Assembly (NCBI GenBank): GCA_900769975.1
Contig: CAAGIR010000190.1
Span: 1-6,718 of the forward strand
Reading direction: 5' to 3'
From: Spirochaetia bacterium
GTDB taxonomy: Bacteria > Spirochaetota > Spirochaetia > Treponematales > Treponemataceae
DNA: 6,718 bases
Under the pieces are notes generated by a model. It did no database searches. It saw nothing but the letters and a program-made list of their open reading frames with translations, and was not told where the DNA came from. Position numbers and translations under genes: made by a program. The number at the start of each line of letters is the position of its first letter. The first letter of the stretch is position 1. Of this stretch, positions 6,476 through 6,718 are shown in pieces.

Positions 6476-6543
6476 CTGGTAGACGCTGCACTTATCTATG
6501 GGCCAAGTCGCCCCTCGTAAACAGTTACAACTGGATAAAAATC

Positions 6544-6572
6544 ATTATATGGCAACAATGTTTTACTGTCAA
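6544..6572 (-). promoter_or_regulatory. Perfect sigma70-type promoter reading into the leader RNA and operon
   Basis: On the minus strand the -35 box is TTGACA (6567-6572) and the -10 box TATAAT (6544-6549), with exactly 17 bases between. Both boxes match the consensus fully. The expected start of transcription is near A6536. This is the only strong promoter I see for the operon. No convincing -35/-10 pair lies directly in front of the chimera start at 6139, so the operon would have a leader of about 397 nt. Confidence 0.85.
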
Positions 6573-6602
6573 GATGTTTATTTATTGAACATTTATTCTA
6601 CT

Positions 6603-6648
6603 AATTCGTAAGCGATTTTGTCCAAAGAATTCGTAAGGGATTTTGTCC
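6603..6648. repeat. Two direct 21-bp repeats at the edge of the mobile element
   Basis: The 21-base units at 6603-6623 and 6628-6648 both start AATTCGTAAG and end GATTTTGTCC. They differ at one position (C6613 versus G6638), with a period of 25 bases. Their place just before the plus-strand start at 6672 suggests the terminal sequence or transposase binding sites of an insertion sequence. Confidence 0.7.
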
Positions 6649-6671
6649 CTTATAATAAAGAGGTGAATTAT

Positions 6672-6718
6672 TTGGACGAAAAGAAACTGGAAGTTATGAA
6701 GATGGTTGTTAATGGAGA
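6672..6718 (+). CDS. N terminus of a probable transposase (partial)
   Basis: Fifteen codons are visible from a TTG start at 6672-6674, reading MDEKKLEVMKMVVNG. AGAGGTG (6659-6665) lies 6 nt upstream, a strong ribosome binding site. A short acidic/basic helix leading to 'VNGE' is how many helix-turn-helix transposases with a reiterated DNA-recognition head begin. The rest is outside the window. A DNA-binding regulator is the main alternative. It is the only plus-strand gene I can support. Confidence 0.5.
   Translation, partial: MDEKKLEVMKMVVNG

Larger units (their letters stand above)
6379..6536 (-). ncRNA. Structured RNA of about 158 nt: small RNA or attenuator leader
   Basis: This stretch is more GC-rich than its surroundings and starts where the consensus promoter predicts. 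In minus-strand sense it holds a short hairpin GGGC-GACUUG-GCCC (6500-6513). A 12-bp helix follows, between GCAGCGUCUACC (6478-6489) and GGUGGGUGCUGC (6386-6397). All 12 positions pair, three as G-U, so the pairing works on this strand only. The helix encloses hairpin A (6438-6475) followed by U8 (6427-6434), and hairpin B (AAGCC 6435-6439 with GGCUU 6413-6417) that competes with the base of hairpin A. Seven U (6379-6385) follow the 12-bp helix. I tried SRP RNA, 6S RNA, tmRNA and common riboswitches from memory and none fits. Upstream of a polysaccharide operon, an attenuation or antitermination leader is plausible, but a separate small RNA is equally possible. Confidence 0.55.
6603..6718 (+). 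mobile_element. Left end of a probable insertion sequence (cut by the window)
   Basis: The 21-bp repeats followed by the N terminus of a short helical protein resemble the end of a transposase-bearing element, possibly of the ISNCY type. The right end is outside the window, so neither the inverted repeats nor a target duplication can be seen. The left boundary is placed at the first repeat by inference. Confidence 0.4.

Noticed and set aside
6496..6520. JUMPstart/ops-like element (GAGGGGCG) or a LoaP-type antitermination site
   Set aside because: Only a short GC-rich match; no full ops sequence and no NusG-like gene in the window. Kept only as an idea for how the leader might work.
6461..6526. 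tRNA-Leu-like piece on the plus strand (AACTGGTAGACGC, a T-arm-like GGGCCAAGTCGCCC)
   Set aside because: The D-arm resemblance is striking, but there is no 7-bp acceptor stem, no proper anticodon arm and no T-loop consensus; the same bases pair better as minus-strand RNA.
6379..6536. SRP RNA, 6S RNA, tmRNA or a cobalamin riboswitch
   Set aside because: The SRP core (GGAAGGAAGCAGCC-like), the long bulged 6S hairpin, the tmRNA ends and the full cobalamin consensus are all absent; short matches such as AAAGGGAGAAGG are not enough.

Overview
The window is AT-rich bacterial DNA holding a surface-polysaccharide gene cluster. All five full-length genes are on the minus strand, so transcription runs from high to low coordinates. 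They are packed tightly: 8 bases between the first two, an 8-base overlap, then gaps of 3 and 26 bases, which is what one operon looks like. The protein style, the minority TTG starts and the mobile-element fragment at the right edge suggest a host-associated low-GC bacterium. A treponeme-like spirochaete is my best guess, but the sequence alone does not prove it.

Layout from the operon's 5' end (right) to its 3' end (left). At 6603-6718 is the left end of what looks like an insertion sequence: two near-identical 21-bp repeats and the first 15 codons of a plus-strand protein. A perfect sigma70-type promoter (TTGACA, 17 bp, TATAAT) at 6544-6572 fires leftwards. It would make a strongly structured RNA of about 158 nt (6536 to 6379) containing a 12-bp long-range helix and two U-tracts. 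That RNA is either a free small RNA or an attenuator leader for the operon. At 6200-6343 lies the 3' remnant of an older minus-strand gene.

The coding genes follow. (1) 4115-6139 is an in-frame chimera: the first two domains of a UDP-glucose 6-dehydrogenase joined at about residue 307 to a GT4-family glycosyltransferase. (2) 3213-4106 is a GalE-like NAD-dependent sugar epimerase/dehydratase. (3) 2102-3220 is a multi-pass acyltransferase-3 membrane protein, a likely glycan O-acetylase. (4) 1181-2098 is a GT2-type glycosyltransferase. (5) 201-1154 is a GT92-type glycosyltransferase. A further minus-strand gene may start at position 7 and leave the window. Together they would make a nucleotide sugar, transfer sugars and acylate a surface glycan.

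The most notable signal is three runs of exactly nine C on the plus strand (nine G on the coding strand), at 168-176, 2573-2581 and 4174-4182. Each is preceded on the coding strand by AAT. One lies inside the acyltransferase, where loss or gain of one G truncates the protein. One lies near the 3' end of the chimera, and one just after the last glycosyltransferase. A run of nine A also follows the TTG start of the GT92 gene. This is the signature of a slipped-strand phase-variable glycan locus.
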